Positions 1-8,254 of a stretch of DNA of 64,000 nucleotides are shown here, piece after piece. Source of the DNA: Actinomycetota bacterium. GTDB taxonomy: Bacteria; Actinomycetota; UBA4738; HRBIN12. Under the pieces are notes generated by a model that saw nothing but the letters and a program-made list of their open reading frames with translations, did no database searches and was not told the DNA's origin. Position 1 is the first letter of the stretch. Every line of letters begins with the position of its first letter. The DNA is taken from NCBI GenBank assembly GCA_026003015.1, contig BPGL01000003.1, positions 1 to 64,000 of the forward strand. The letters are read 5' to 3'. Both the position numbers and the translations under genes were made by a program.

Positions 1-405
1 CTGCGTGGCCTCCGGCGCCAGGTTCGCCGCGTTCGGGATCTTCGAGTGGTCGAGCTCCGCGGCCCATCCCTGCTGGACGAGCGCCTGCACGAACGGCCCC
101 GACACGAACACGAGGTCGAACCCCGTGCCGTTCGCGGCCTGGAGCTTGCCCATGATGTCCTCGTTCGTCGTGTGGGTCGCGAGCTCGACGTCGACGCCGG
201 TCTTCTCCTCGAAGCTCGGGATCAGGTCCTCGGGCATGTACTGATCCCAGTTCGAGATCACGAGCTTCCCGCCGAGCTCGGGGCTCCCCGTGGCTCCGCC
301 CGTCGGCGAGGCCTCGTCGGTCGCCCCGCCGCCGCAGGCGGCGAGCGCCAGCGCCGCGACGCCCAGCAGGGCCGGCCACCGTCGACGCGCCCATGCCTTC
401 CGCAT
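1..405 (-). CDS. Spermidine/putrescine-type (PotD-like) ABC substrate-binding lipoprotein, N-terminal part
   Basis: This is the first 135 codons of an extracellular solute-binding protein that runs off the left edge. It opens with a basic stretch and a hydrophobic signal ending in the lipobox LAAC at about residue 20, then a Gly/Ser/Thr linker. The mature start contains LVISNWDQYMPEDLIPSFEE, typical of PotD/PotF polyamine-binding proteins. ATG 405 is preferred over ATG 411 because GGGGAGGGG then lies 6 bases upstream. Transport partners would lie outside the window. The substrate is inferred from family resemblance only; other small ligands are possible. Confidence 0.85.
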   Translation of the reverse strand, partial: MRKAWARRRWPALLGVAALALAACGGGATDEASPTGGATGSPELGGKLVISNWDQYMPEDLIPSFEEKTGVDVELATHTTNEDIMGKLQAANGTGFDLVFVSGPFVQALVQQGWAAELDHSKIPNAANLAPEATQ

Positions 406-460
406 CAGCATCCCCTCCCCAGCGACGTCCCACACGGGCGTTCCCCCGGCCCGTGCGGGG

Positions 461-490
461 ATGGTATAAGGAAGGCGGTCGAGTGCGCAA
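461..490 (-). promoter_or_regulatory. Candidate sigma-70-type promoter of the PotD-like gene
   Basis: On the minus strand TTGCGC (490-485) and TACCAT (466-461) are separated by 18 bases, and the start codon follows about 55 bases later. The -35 match is partial, so this is a moderate call. Confidence 0.4.
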
Positions 491-523
491 GCGTTTTTCC
501 ACCCTGGACGGACGGGAGGGGCG

Positions 524-1831
524 ATGGGCGAGGAGCGCCTGACGATCGTGTTCATGCCCGAGAGCGCCTACGGGCCGACGAACAACTGCGTGGGCATCGG
601 CAAGATCCTCGAGCGGCGCGGGCATCGCGTCGTGTTCGCGGCCGAGGCCTCGTGGAAGGGCCGCCTGGCGCCGCTCGGGTTCGAGGAAGACCTCGTCGAC
701 CTCGCGCCGCCGCCCGCCGAAGAGCAGGACGCCGGGCAGTTCTGGACCGACTTCATCACCCAGACCGCGCCGGAGTTCCGCAAACCCACGATCGAGCAGC
801 TCGCGACGTTCATCGAGCCGGTCTGGAGCTCGCTGATCGACGGCGCGACCTACTGCGAGCCGCAGCTTCGCGAGATCCTCGACCGGGTGCGGCCCGACGT
901 GATCGTCGAGGACAACGTGAACTGCTTCCCCGCGCTGCTCACCCACGGCGCGCCCTGGGTGCGGATCGTGAGCTGCAACCCGCTCGAGCTCAAGGACCCC
1001 GACCTGCCGCCCGTCTTCAGCGGCTACCCGTCGAACGATCGCAGCGGATGGGACGAGTTCCGGGCCGAGTACGAGCGCGTCCACCGACCGACCTGGGAGC
1101 GCTACAACGCGTTCGTCGTCGACAACGGCGCGCCGCCCCTGCCCGACCTCGAGTTCATCCACGAGTCGCGCTACCTGAACCTCTACCTGTACCCCGAGAT
1201 GGCCGACTACCCGCGTTCGCGGCCGCTCGGCCCGACCTGGCACCGGCTCGACTCGAGCGTCCGTGAGACCGAGGAGGCCTGGTCCGTTCCCGAGGAGCTC
1301 GCCGACGGCGAGGGGGCCCTCATCTACCTGTCGCTCGGCTCGCTCGGCTCGGCCGACGTCGAGCTGATGAAGCGGCTCGTGTCGGTCCTGGCCGACACGC
1401 CGCACCGCTACGTCGTGTCGAAGGGCCCGCGGGCCGACGAGTTCGAACTGCCCGACCGGATGTGGGGTGAGGCCCGGCTGCCGCAGACCTCGATCATCCC
1501 CCACTGCGACCTCGTGATCACCCACGGCGGGAACAACACGACGACCGAGGCCTGGCACTTCGGCAAGCCGATGGTCGTGCTGCCGCTGTTCTGGGACCAG
1601 TACGACAACGCCCAGCGGGTCGCGGAGCTCGGGCTCGGCGTGCGGCTGGACACGTACGGGTTCGAGGACCAGGAGCTGCGCGACGCCGTCGATCGCCTGC
1701 TCGAGGACCGGCCCCTGCGCGAGCGCCTCGCGGCCGAAGGCGAGACCATCCGCAGCCGCGACGGCAAGCGGAAGGCCGCCGACCTGATCGAGGACCTAGG
1801 GCGTCGGGCCCGAGCCGGGCTCCTCGACTAG
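524..1831 (+). CDS. GT1-family (UDP-glucosyl/glucuronosyltransferase-like) glycosyltransferase
   Basis: A 435-residue GT-B fold glycosyltransferase that would transfer a sugar from a nucleotide donor to a small lipophilic acceptor. The N-terminal half has the acceptor-domain start TIVFMPESAYGPTNNCVGIG. The C-terminal half holds the donor-binding motif of the MGT/UGT group, THGGNNTTTEAWHFGKPMVV at about residues 335-355 followed by LPLFWDQYDNAQRV. Start ATG 524 has a GGGAGGGG ribosome site. The gene is divergent from the PotD-like gene and has no operon partner, so its acceptor (macrolide-, carotenoid- or sterol-like) cannot be inferred from context. Length is normal for the family. Confidence 0.85.
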   Translation: MGEERLTIVFMPESAYGPTNNCVGIGKILERRGHRVVFAAEASWKGRLAPLGFEEDLVDLAPPPAEEQDAGQFWTDFITQTAPEFRKPTIEQLATFIEPVWSSLIDGATYCEPQLREILDRVRPDVIVEDNVNCFPALLTHGAPWVRIVSCNPLELKDPDLPPVFSGYPSNDRSGWDEFRAEYERVHRPTWERYNAFVVDNGAPPLPDLEFIHESRYLNLYLYPEMADYPRSRPLGPTWHRLDSSVRETEEAWSVPEELADGEGALIYLSLGSLGSADVELMKRLVSVLADTPHRYVVSKGPRADEFELPDRMWGEARLPQTSIIPHCDLVITHGGNNTTTEAWHFGKPMVVLPLFWDQYDNAQRVAELGLGVRLDTYGFEDQELRDAVDRLLEDRPLRERLAAEGETIRSRDGKRKAADLIEDLGRRARAGLLD

Positions 1832-1839
1832 CGAGGACG

Positions 1840-1925
1840 TGCCCGGGGTGGGATTCGAACCCACACGCCCCGCGAGGGGCAAGCGCTTTTAAGGCGCCGT
1901 CGTCTACCGGTTCCGACACCCGGGC
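1840..1925 (-). tRNA. tRNA-Leu(UAA)
   Basis: The minus strand folds as a class II tRNA of 86 nt: acceptor GCCCGGG pairs with CCCGGGC, there is a long variable arm (TGCCCCTCGCGGGGCG), the T-loop is GGTTCGAATCC, and the anticodon loop CTTAAAA reads UAA. It is followed by the convergent end of the glycosyltransferase gene. Confidence 0.95.
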
Positions 1926-1960
1926 GCGTGCGGGCGGCTCGCCGTCCGCACGATCGAACG

Positions 1961-2563
1961 CTACCGCAGGGGCGCCGAGGCGCGGGGCGCGGGCCGCGAC
2001 CCAGGCCGCGAGGGCCTCGACCGGGCCGTCGGCCGCCGAGCCCTGACCGCTGACGGCGAGGCACGAGGGGCGTCCTGCCTCCAGACGAGGACGAAGGCCG
2101 CCGCCCCGGTGCGCGACCTGCCCCGCAGCCCGACCGCGTCGGGCCCGAGCCCCGCGGGGGGAGGGACCGCGACGGCGCCGGGGAGCTGACGCTCCCGCAG
2201 GTCGACGACGAACCGCGCCAGGGCCCGCCGAGCTCCAAAGGGCGTGGCGAAGGCGCCCGCGATGCCCTGGACGATCGGATCCTCGGCCCGCAGCGGGCCC
2301 CGCCGATGCGCCGGCAAGAACAGCGCCAGGTGGCCGAGCACGAACCCATCGCGGCGCAGCGCCGCGAGCTCCGCCGCGTCGCGCGCGAACGCCTCGAGGT
2401 CCTGGAAGCCGCTGACCCCCTCGACGAAGCGCGTCCCCGCGGGAGCCTGCAGCGGCGAGAGCACGATCCGGGCCAGCCGGTCGTGGGCCCCGTGGTCCCC
2501 CGCGCCGCCCGAGCACCCGGCCGCGAGGGCGAGGAGCAGCGCCAGGGCGGGTGCCCGGCGCAC
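1961..2563 (-). CDS. Small lipoprotein of unknown function
   Basis: A 200-residue protein with a signal peptide and a lipobox-like AAGC at about residues 14-17. The body (residues 25-160) has a normal amphipathic composition, with motifs GFQDLEAFARDAAELAALR and VLGHLALFLPAHR. It starts at GTG 2563, two bases after the cyclophilin stop, with GGAGGT five bases upstream, so it is coupled to that gene. From about residue 160 the sequence turns into Arg/Pro/Ser-rich text while another frame (about 2080 downward) reads LAVSGQGSAADGPVEALAAW. That suggests an indel in the C-rich run near 2085, although the other frame lacks a stop before the tRNA. Family not recognised. Confidence 0.6.
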   Translation of the reverse strand: MRRAPALALLLALAAGCSGGAGDHGAHDRLARIVLSPLQAPAGTRFVEGVSGFQDLEAFARDAAELAALRRDGFVLGHLALFLPAHRRGPLRAEDPIVQGIAGAFATPFGARRALARFVVDLRERQLPGAVAVPPPAGLGPDAVGLRGRSRTGAAAFVLVWRQDAPRASPSAVRARRPTARSRPSRPGSRPAPRASAPLR

Positions 2564-2564
2564 C

Positions 2565-3398
2565 TCAGACCTCCTCGATCCGGACCCGAACGATGTAGAC
2601 CGCCTGCTCGGGGCGGTCCTGCGCGTCGGTCGGGACCGCGTCGATCCGGCGGACGACGTCCATGCCGCGCCGGACCGAGCCGAAGATCGTGTAGTTGGGG
2701 ATCTCGTCGAGGTTGCGGCCCTCGGGACCGCTCACGATGAACCACTGGCTGCCGTTCGTGTCGGGGCCCGAGTTGGCCATCGCCAACGTGCCGGGCTCGT
2801 AGCGCATGCGTCCGTCGAGCTCGTCGGGGAACGCGTACCCGGGGCCGCCCGTGCCGTCGCCGAGGGGATCGCCCCCCTGGATCACGAACCCGGGCACGAC
2901 CCGGTGGAACGTCAGTCCGTCGAAGAACCCCTCGCGCGCGAGGAACACGAAGCTCGCGACGGCCTGCGGAGCTCGGCGGGCGTCGAGGGCGACCTGGATC
3001 GTCCCGCACGACGTCTCGATCACGGCGCGGTAGCGCTTCGTCGGGTCGAGGAGGTCGGTGCCGGGCGCTCGGTCGTACTGGGGCTTCGCGGCGCCGGCCT
3101 CGGAGGGCGCCCGGGCGCCGCACGCCACCGTGCTCGGCGGTTCGACCGCCGGGCGCACCTCGCCGCTCACCCGAGGCGCTCCCGTCGGCGTGGGGGTCGG
3201 GGAGGCGCTCGGGGTCGGGGTCGCGGCCCCGCCGTCGCCGCCGAGGATCCGCAGCCCGAGGACCACCAGGCCGACGGCGAGCGCCGCTCCGAGCGCTCCG
3301 AGCACGGCGTTGCGACGACGGCGCGCGCGCCGACGCTCCTCGTACCTCCTGGCCGCCAGCTTGGCGAGCTGCCGCTCACGCGCCCGCTTGTTCGTCAC
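2565..3398 (-). CDS. Membrane-anchored cyclophilin-type peptidyl-prolyl cis-trans isomerase
   Basis: A 277-residue protein that would speed prolyl isomerisation of exported or periplasmic-face proteins. Residues 1-30 are highly basic, one transmembrane helix spans about 31-52, a Thr/Pro linker follows, and the cyclophilin domain covers about 105-277. It carries FVFLAREGFFDGLTFHRVVP, GFVIQGGDP, LAMANSGPDTNGSQWFI and NYTIFGSVRRGMDVV, which include the Arg, Phe and Gln active-site positions. GTG 3398 overlaps the stop of the Ppx gene (GTGA), indicating translational coupling. The basic N-terminus suggests an inside-positive membrane anchor. Confidence 0.92.
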   Translation of the reverse strand: MTNKRARERQLAKLAARRYEERRRARRRRNAVLGALGAALAVGLVVLGLRILGGDGGAATPTPSASPTPTPTGAPRVSGEVRPAVEPPSTVACGARAPSEAGAAKPQYDRAPGTDLLDPTKRYRAVIETSCGTIQVALDARRAPQAVASFVFLAREGFFDGLTFHRVVPGFVIQGGDPLGDGTGGPGYAFPDELDGRMRYEPGTLAMANSGPDTNGSQWFIVSGPEGRNLDEIPNYTIFGSVRRGMDVVRRIDAVPTDAQDRPEQAVYIVRVRIEEV

Positions 3399-4357
3399 GG
3401 CGGCCCAGGGTACCCGAGCAGGTCGAGGACCAGCCCGTCGAGGATGTCCGTCTCGCTCACGAGGGCCCGCTCCACGCCGAGGCCACGCAGGATCTCGACG
3501 AGGATCGCCGCGCCGGCCACGATCACCTCGCCGCGACCCGGCGTCATCTGCGGCAGCGCCGCGCGCTCCGCGTTCGTCATCGCCGCGAGCCGCTCGAGCA
3601 CGCGCTCCACGTCCCCGCGCTCGAGCCAGGATCGATGGATCCGTTCGGGGTCGTAGCGCGCAAGCCCCAGCGCGATCGCCTGCACCGTCGTGGCGGTTCC
3701 GGCCACGGCGACGACCGTTCGCGCCGACGCGACCGGCAGGGCCTCCGCGGCCTCACGCACGATCGCGCCGACCTCGGCGCGTAGGTCGGCGAGTTCCTCG
3801 GGACGCGGCGGATCGTGCCTCAGGTACCGCTCGGTCATCCGCACGCTCCCCATCGCCGTCGAGACCGACCGCGCCGCACGGCCCGGCCGGGCGCCCACGA
3901 CGAGCTCGGTGGACCCCCCGCCGATGTCGACGACGAGGAAGGGCCCGTCGGCCGGATCGAGCTCGCTCGTCCCGCCGAGGAACGTGAGCGCGGCCTCCTC
4001 CTCCCCGCTGATCACCTCGAGCGCCGCGCCCGTGTGCCGGCGCACGGCCGCGGCGAGGCGCGCCCGATCCCGAGCGTCGCGGGCCGCGCTCGTCGCGGCG
4101 ACGCGGATCCGCTCGGCGCGCAGAGCGCGGGCGCGTCGCGCGTAGCCGGCGAGCACCCGCACCGTCCGCTCGAGGGCCGCCGGGTCGAGGCGCCCGGTGG
4201 CGTCGACCCCCGCGCCCAACCGCGTGATCTCGAGATCGCGGGCGAGCTCGCGCAGGGGTTCCCCCGGGGCCTGCGGCGGCTCGACCACGAGCAGGCGACA
4301 GGAGTTCGTGCCCTGGTCGATCGCGGCGACCCGCCCGCCACGCTCCTCGGGGTGCAC
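3395..4357 (-). CDS. ppx: Ppx/GppA family exopolyphosphatase
   Basis: An ASKHA-fold phosphatase expected to release phosphate from polyphosphate or act on pppGpp. The start motif RVAAIDQGTNSCRLLVVE, the phosphate loop DIGGGSTELVVG and VAVAGTATTVQAIALGL are all present. The C-terminus AILVEILRGLGVERALVSE matches the short single-domain form of about 310 residues seen in actinobacteria. No stop separates it from DUF501 in any frame. GTG 4357 is chosen because it sits just upstream of the conserved RVAAID; GTG 4366 is an alternative. The order eno-ftsB-DUF501-ppx is conserved in actinobacteria (Rv1023-Rv1026), though here the sugar locus separates eno-ftsB from DUF501-ppx. Confidence 0.9.
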   Translation of the reverse strand: MHPEERGGRVAAIDQGTNSCRLLVVEPPQAPGEPLRELARDLEITRLGAGVDATGRLDPAALERTVRVLAGYARRARALRAERIRVAATSAARDARDRARLAAAVRRHTGAALEVISGEEEAALTFLGGTSELDPADGPFLVVDIGGGSTELVVGARPGRAARSVSTAMGSVRMTERYLRHDPPRPEELADLRAEVGAIVREAAEALPVASARTVVAVAGTATTVQAIALGLARYDPERIHRSWLERGDVERVLERLAAMTNAERAALPQMTPGRGEVIVAGAAILVEILRGLGVERALVSETDILDGLVLDLLGYPGPP

Positions 4358-4817
4358 GGGCTCCACGCGCTCGGCGACCCAGGCCCCGACGGGGTCCTCT
4401 CCGCCGGCGAGCCGGTAGGCGTAGTGCGCGTGCAGGCACTTGACGCCGGCCCGGGCGCCGCCCACCCCGCCCCAGGCGACCGCCGCCTCGAGCTCGCGGC
4501 CGCGCTCCTGCGCGTACGCGGCGTGGGCGGCGTCGAGCGCCGCGCGGAACGCGGGGGTCGCGTTCGTACCGCTCGTTCAGCTCCCCGATCGACCCCTCGG
4601 ACTCGAGGGCGGCGATCCGGCGCACGGCCTCGGGGCAGGTGAGCCAGAACGCCGTGGGGAAGGGATGGCCCGCCTCGTCGACGGGGTCGTTGCGGATCAC
4701 GAGCGGATGGCCGACCGCGCAACGAGCGACGACGGTGAACGGGGTCGTCGGCTCACGGCCGAGCTGGCCGCGGACCGCGTCGAGGTCGGATGCTCGCAGC
4801 TCGCGCTGCCGTTGCAC
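4358..4817 (-). CDS. DUF501 protein, broken by a one-base homopolymer insertion
   Basis: The N-terminal half (4817 to about 4558) has the DUF501 start (DAVRGQLGREPTTPF, PFPTAFWLTCPEAVRRIAALE). The C-terminal half in another frame has AFRAALDAAHAAYAQERGR and AGVKCLHAHYAYRLAGGEDP, the DUF501 signature VKCLHA. Removing one G from the G5 run at 4553-4557 joins the halves into one normal protein. DUF501 lies between ftsB and ppx in many actinobacteria; its biochemical role is unknown. After correction its frame runs directly into Ppx without a stop. Confidence 0.8.
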
Positions 4818-4821
4818 CCCG

Positions 4822-5184
4822 CTACTTGCGCTTGTGCTCGACGGAACGCCGGTAGTCGACCAGGCGCTCCTCGCTCTGCCGCATGAACTTCTTCAGCATC
4901 TGCTCGAACGCCGGGTCGCTGCCGCGCCGCTGTCGCGGCGGCGGAGGGGCCTGGAGCTGCTTGATCGACAGGTCGATCTTGCCGTCGTCCTTGATCGCGA
5001 CGACCTTGGCCTCGACGCGGTCGCCCTCGCGAAGGTGCTCACGGACGTCGCGGACGTAGTTCCGATCGATCTCGGAGATGTGGACCAGGCCCATCCTGCC
5101 GTCTTCGAGCTGCAGGAAAGCCCCGTAGTTCTCGATGCGAGCCACCGTTCCCTCGACGACGGCACCGACCTCGATCTCGGCGAT
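4822..5184 (-). CDS. S1-domain RNA-binding protein (YabR-like)
   Basis: A single S1 domain (EIEVGAVVEGTVARIENYGA to AIKDDGKIDLSIKQL) followed by a Pro-rich segment and a basic tail (FMRQSEERLVDYRRSVEHKRK). Single-S1 proteins of this shape bind RNA or ribosomes and sit beside DivIC/FtsB genes in Firmicutes. The start is unresolved. The frame has no ATG, GTG or TTG downstream of the promoter at 5237-5265; the only in-frame TTG (5265) lies inside the -35 box. An AGGAAGGGG ribosome-site-like run precedes codon ATC at 5184, used here as an approximate start. A small indel near 5190-5220 is an alternative explanation. Confidence 0.75.
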   Translation of the reverse strand: MAEIEVGAVVEGTVARIENYGAFLQLEDGRMGLVHISEIDRNYVRDVREHLREGDRVEAKVVAIKDDGKIDLSIKQLQAPPPPRQRRGSDPAFEQMLKKFMRQSEERLVDYRRSVEHKRK

Positions 5185-5236
5185 GACGAACCCCTTCCTC
5201 GTGCGTGCGTCGAGCCCATCCCGACGCGGGAGGACC

Positions 5237-5265
5237 AGTGTGCGGGACCGTGCGCCCCGCGTCAA
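5237..5265 (-). promoter_or_regulatory. Promoter of the S1-domain gene
   Basis: The minus strand has TTGACG (5265-5260), a 17-base spacer and CACACT (5242-5237). The -35 is near consensus. It explains why an apparent TTG start at 5265 should not be used. Confidence 0.5.
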
Positions 5266-5301
5266 CGGCCCGCGGGCCGGACGCGAGCGGCCGGGCGGGG
5301 C

Positions 5302-6489
5302 TCAGCCCCCGGCCGTTCGGGAGGCCAGGAGCTCGCGCCGTGCCTGCGCCGCGCCGATCTCGATGGCCCCAAGCAGGGGTGCCCGAAGCCCGAGCGTGCT
5401 CACCTCGAGCCGCACGGGAGAGGTCGTCGCCCGCCGGACCGCCCGTCGCAAGGGCTCGAGCAGCGTCACGTTGGACCCCACGCCGCCGCCGAGCACGATC
5501 AGCGCCGGGTCCGCGATCGCCACGATGCTGACGATGCCCTTCGTGAGGAGCTCGACCTCGCGCTCGAGGAGATGCGTCGCCAGTGGATCGTCCTGACCGG
5601 CGAGGGCGAAGATGTCGGCGACGCTGCTGCGCGGCGACAGGAGGCTCTGCGGATACCTGGGGAGCGCGTCGATCATCGCGCGCCGGATCGCCGGGCCGGC
5701 GACGGCGAGCTCGAAGGCTCCCACGCGGCGCACCCGCGGGGTGATCCGATCGGTCCCGATCGGCAGGTAGCCCACCTCGCCCGCGGCGCCCCGCCAGCCA
5801 CGCTGCAGCTCGCCGCCCATCACCAGCCCCACGCCCACACCGGTGCCGATCGCGAGGTAGGCGAAGTCCTCGTAGCCTCGCGCGACCCCCTGCCACTGCT
5901 CACCGAGGGCGGCGAGGTTCACGTCGTTCTCGACCGTCACCGGCACCTTGAGCCTCGACTCGAGCTCGCGGCCCACCGGCACCCGATCGAACCCGGGGAT
6001 GTTCGCCGCCAGCGCGATCGTTCCGTCGGGGCGCTCGATACCGGGGGTTCCGAGCGTCAGACGCCGCACGCTTGGAAGCGACAGGTCCGCCTCGCGCACC
6101 AGCGCCCGCACGAGGGAGCCGATCTGCGCTACCACGTGGCGACCTCCGCGGCGATCCGTCCGATCGACGACCTCCCGCACGATCGTCCCGAACAGCCCCG
6201 CGATCGCGACCCGGATCTTCGTTCCTCCGAGGTCGACCCCGGCCACGACCCCTGCGGTGGGGTTGATCTCGAGCAGCGTCGCGGATCGACCGATCCCCCT
6301 CCGGGTCCCGTTCGGGTGCAGGAGTCCGGCGCGCAGGAACCGCGACACGACACCGGAGACCGTCGGGCGCGACAGGCCGGTCAGCTCGACCAGCTCGGCT
6401 CGGGTGAGCGGCCCGTGCTCGACGAGGGCGGTGAGCACCGCCTGCTCGTGAGCGTCGCGCACGAGCAGATGGCGATCGAGCTGCTTCAT
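5302..6489 (-). CDS. ROK-family transcriptional regulator (first of two)
   Basis: A 395-residue regulator: an N-terminal winged helix-turn-helix (about residues 10-65, GPLTRAELVELTGLSRPTVS) and a sugar-kinase-like ROK domain (about 85-390) with VDLGGTKIRVAI, ENDVNLAALGEQW and the glycine-rich IGTGVGVGLVMGGEL. The CxCGxxGC zinc motif of most ROK proteins is missing (EVGYLPIGTDRITP sits there). ATG 6489 overlaps the permease stop (ATGA), so it is the last gene of the importer operon 9574-5302. It likely senses the imported sugar or a derivative and controls this locus; operator not identified. Confidence 0.9.
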   Translation of the reverse strand: MKQLDRHLLVRDAHEQAVLTALVEHGPLTRAELVELTGLSRPTVSGVVSRFLRAGLLHPNGTRRGIGRSATLLEINPTAGVVAGVDLGGTKIRVAIAGLFGTIVREVVDRTDRRGGRHVVAQIGSLVRALVREADLSLPSVRRLTLGTPGIERPDGTIALAANIPGFDRVPVGRELESRLKVPVTVENDVNLAALGEQWQGVARGYEDFAYLAIGTGVGVGLVMGGELQRGWRGAAGEVGYLPIGTDRITPRVRRVGAFELAVAGPAIRRAMIDALPRYPQSLLSPRSSVADIFALAGQDDPLATHLLEREVELLTKGIVSIVAIADPALIVLGGGVGSNVTLLEPLRRAVRRATTSPVRLEVSTLGLRAPLLGAIEIGAAQARRELLASRTAGG

Positions 6490-7325
6490 TCCTTCACCGC
6501 TCCCGCACTCAGACCGGCGACGAGCCGGCGCTGCAGGACCACGGTGATGAGCGCGATCGGCACGATGGCCAGCGAGGAGGCGGCGGCCATCGGCCCCCAG
6601 TCGAGGTTGCGCGCGCTGATGAACCCGCTGATGAACACCGGGAGGGTCTTCGAGCGCTCCCCGGCGAGCAGCGCGGGGATCAAGAACTCGTTCCAGCACA
6701 GGAGGGCGACGAAGATCGCCGTCGCCGCGAGCCCGGGTGCGGCGAGCGGGAGGACGATCATCCGCAGCACCTGCAACCGCCCCGCCCCGTCGACCAACGC
6801 GCTTTCCTCGAGCTCGAACGGGACCTGCTGGAAGAAGGAGGTCATGAGCCACACGGCGAAGGGCAGGTTGACCGCGGCGTAGATGACGATCAGCGCCCAC
6901 AGGTCGTCGTAGACACGCAGGCGCGTCACGATCTCGAACAGGGGCACGATCAGGACGACGCCGGGAACCGCCCTCGCGATCACCATCGTGGCCTCGAGGG
7001 AGCGCCGCCCCGGGAACCTGCGGTGGCGGACGAGCGCGTAGGCCGCGAGCGACCCCACGGAGACGCTGAGAGCGGTGGCGCCGGCGGTCACGAGGAACGT
7101 GTTCAGCGTCACCCGCACGAACGCGGGGTTGCCGAACAGCAGACGGTAGTTCTTCGTCGTCGGGTCGAAGTTCACGATCTTGGGTGGGTTCACGAACGTG
7201 TCGCGACGGTCCTTGATCGACGTCGACAGCGTCCAGAAGACCGGGAACAGCGCGACGAGGGTCGCCACGCACAACACCGCGTAGGCGAACCAGGCTCCCG
7301 AGCGCGATCCGCGACTCGTCCTCAT
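6486..7325 (-). CDS. CUT1 ABC sugar transporter permease, MalG/UgpE type
   Basis: A 279-residue inner-membrane permease with six predicted helices. The cytoplasmic EAA loop reads EESALVDGAGRLQVLRMIVL, the site that docks the ATPase. It overlaps its upstream partner by four bases (ATGA) and the ROK gene downstream in the same way. The importer lacks an ATPase gene here; the MsmX-type ATPase at 16132-17271 is the likely energiser. Confidence 0.92.
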   Translation of the reverse strand: MRTSRGSRSGAWFAYAVLCVATLVALFPVFWTLSTSIKDRRDTFVNPPKIVNFDPTTKNYRLLFGNPAFVRVTLNTFLVTAGATALSVSVGSLAAYALVRHRRFPGRRSLEATMVIARAVPGVVLIVPLFEIVTRLRVYDDLWALIVIYAAVNLPFAVWLMTSFFQQVPFELEESALVDGAGRLQVLRMIVLPLAAPGLAATAIFVALLCWNEFLIPALLAGERSKTLPVFISGFISARNLDWGPMAAASSLAIVPIALITVVLQRRLVAGLSAGAVKE

Positions 7326-8236
7326 CGCGACCGCCCCGTGACCCGCACCCACAGCACGTAGACGGGCATCGCCAGCACCGTCAGGACGATCCCCAGCGCC
7401 GCGGCCCTCGAGGTCGCCAGGAAGTTGAACCCCACGTTGTAGTTGAGCATCCCGAGGGTCTGGGTCGCCGTTCCGGGTCCACCGCGCGTGAGGATGAACA
7501 GGATGTCGAACAGCTTGAACGAGTCGATCACCCGGATCATCGTGACGACGAGCAGGACCGGGGCCAGCATCGGGAGCGTCACGTACCGGAAGACCTGCCA
7601 GCGCGAGGCGCCGTCGACGATCGCGGCCTCGAACGGTGCATCGGGGAGGCCCGCGAGCCCGGCCAGACAGAGAAGCATCACGAACGGGATCGCCTGCCAG
7701 GAGTCCACGATCACGATGGCCCACCGGGCCGGCCACGGGTCCCCGAGCCAGTCGATCCGGTGCAGGCCGATCTGCTCGAGCCCCCACCCGATGATCCCGA
7801 GGTCGGCGTCGAACATGAACCGCCACATCAACCCCACCGCCACCGGCGTGAGGAGCATCGGGATCAGCAGCGCCGAGCGGAACAAACGCGTCCCGCGGAG
7901 CTCCCGGTGCAGCACGAGGGCGAGCCCGAGGCCCGCGGGCAGCTGGATCGCGAGGGCCATCGCCATGAGGATGAGGGTCGTACGCAGCGCATCGAGGAAG
8001 ATCGGGCTGGTGAGCTCGCCGCGGTAGTTCTGCAGACCCACGAAGCGGCCGGGCAGGAAGGACGTGAGCGTCTCGCTGCGCAGCGACAGGTAGGCGGCGA
8101 ACAGCAGGGGGATCGCGAAGACCGCGAGCATCGCGATCCACGCCGGCGCGACGTACAGCAGGGCCGCGCGCTCGCGCAGCGAGCGACGCGGGGCGGGCGA
8201 CCCCAGGCCATCCGCCTGGGGGTCGCCTCGCCTCAT
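7322..8236 (-). CDS. CUT1 ABC sugar transporter permease, MalF/UgpA type
   Basis: A 304-residue membrane protein with a basic N-terminus, first helix LLYVAPAWIAMLAVFAIPLL, and the EAA loop EAAIVDGASRWQVFRYVTLP. It pairs with the MalG-type permease to form the channel of a binding-protein-dependent carbohydrate importer. It lies 18 bases downstream of the binding-protein gene in one operon. Confidence 0.92.
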   Translation of the reverse strand: MRRGDPQADGLGSPAPRRSLRERAALLYVAPAWIAMLAVFAIPLLFAAYLSLRSETLTSFLPGRFVGLQNYRGELTSPIFLDALRTTLILMAMALAIQLPAGLGLALVLHRELRGTRLFRSALLIPMLLTPVAVGLMWRFMFDADLGIIGWGLEQIGLHRIDWLGDPWPARWAIVIVDSWQAIPFVMLLCLAGLAGLPDAPFEAAIVDGASRWQVFRYVTLPMLAPVLLVVTMIRVIDSFKLFDILFILTRGGPGTATQTLGMLNYNVGFNFLATSRAAALGIVLTVLAMPVYVLWVRVTGRSR

Positions 8237-8254
8237 CGCCGTGGAGGGCCCGCC

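Noticed and set aside
46-1266. Long Arg/Pro-rich open frames on both strands overlapping real genes (for example 46-1266, 1828-3123, 4639-6882, 29616-33755, 57481-61410)
   Set aside because: They run antisense or out of frame to well-conserved genes, have Arg/Pro/Ser-biased composition and no domain motifs. Very GC-rich DNA produces such open frames because stops are rare.
3396-3412. TACCCT eight bases before GTG 3398 as a leaderless promoter of the cyclophilin gene
   Set aside because: The hexamer is part of the last Ppx codons and the cyclophilin gene is already coupled by a GTGA overlap, so chance is more likely.
5263-5265. TTG 5265 as start of the S1-domain gene
   Set aside because: It coincides with a TTGACG -35 box followed at 17 bases by a -10, and the extra N-terminal residues have no similarity to S1 proteins.
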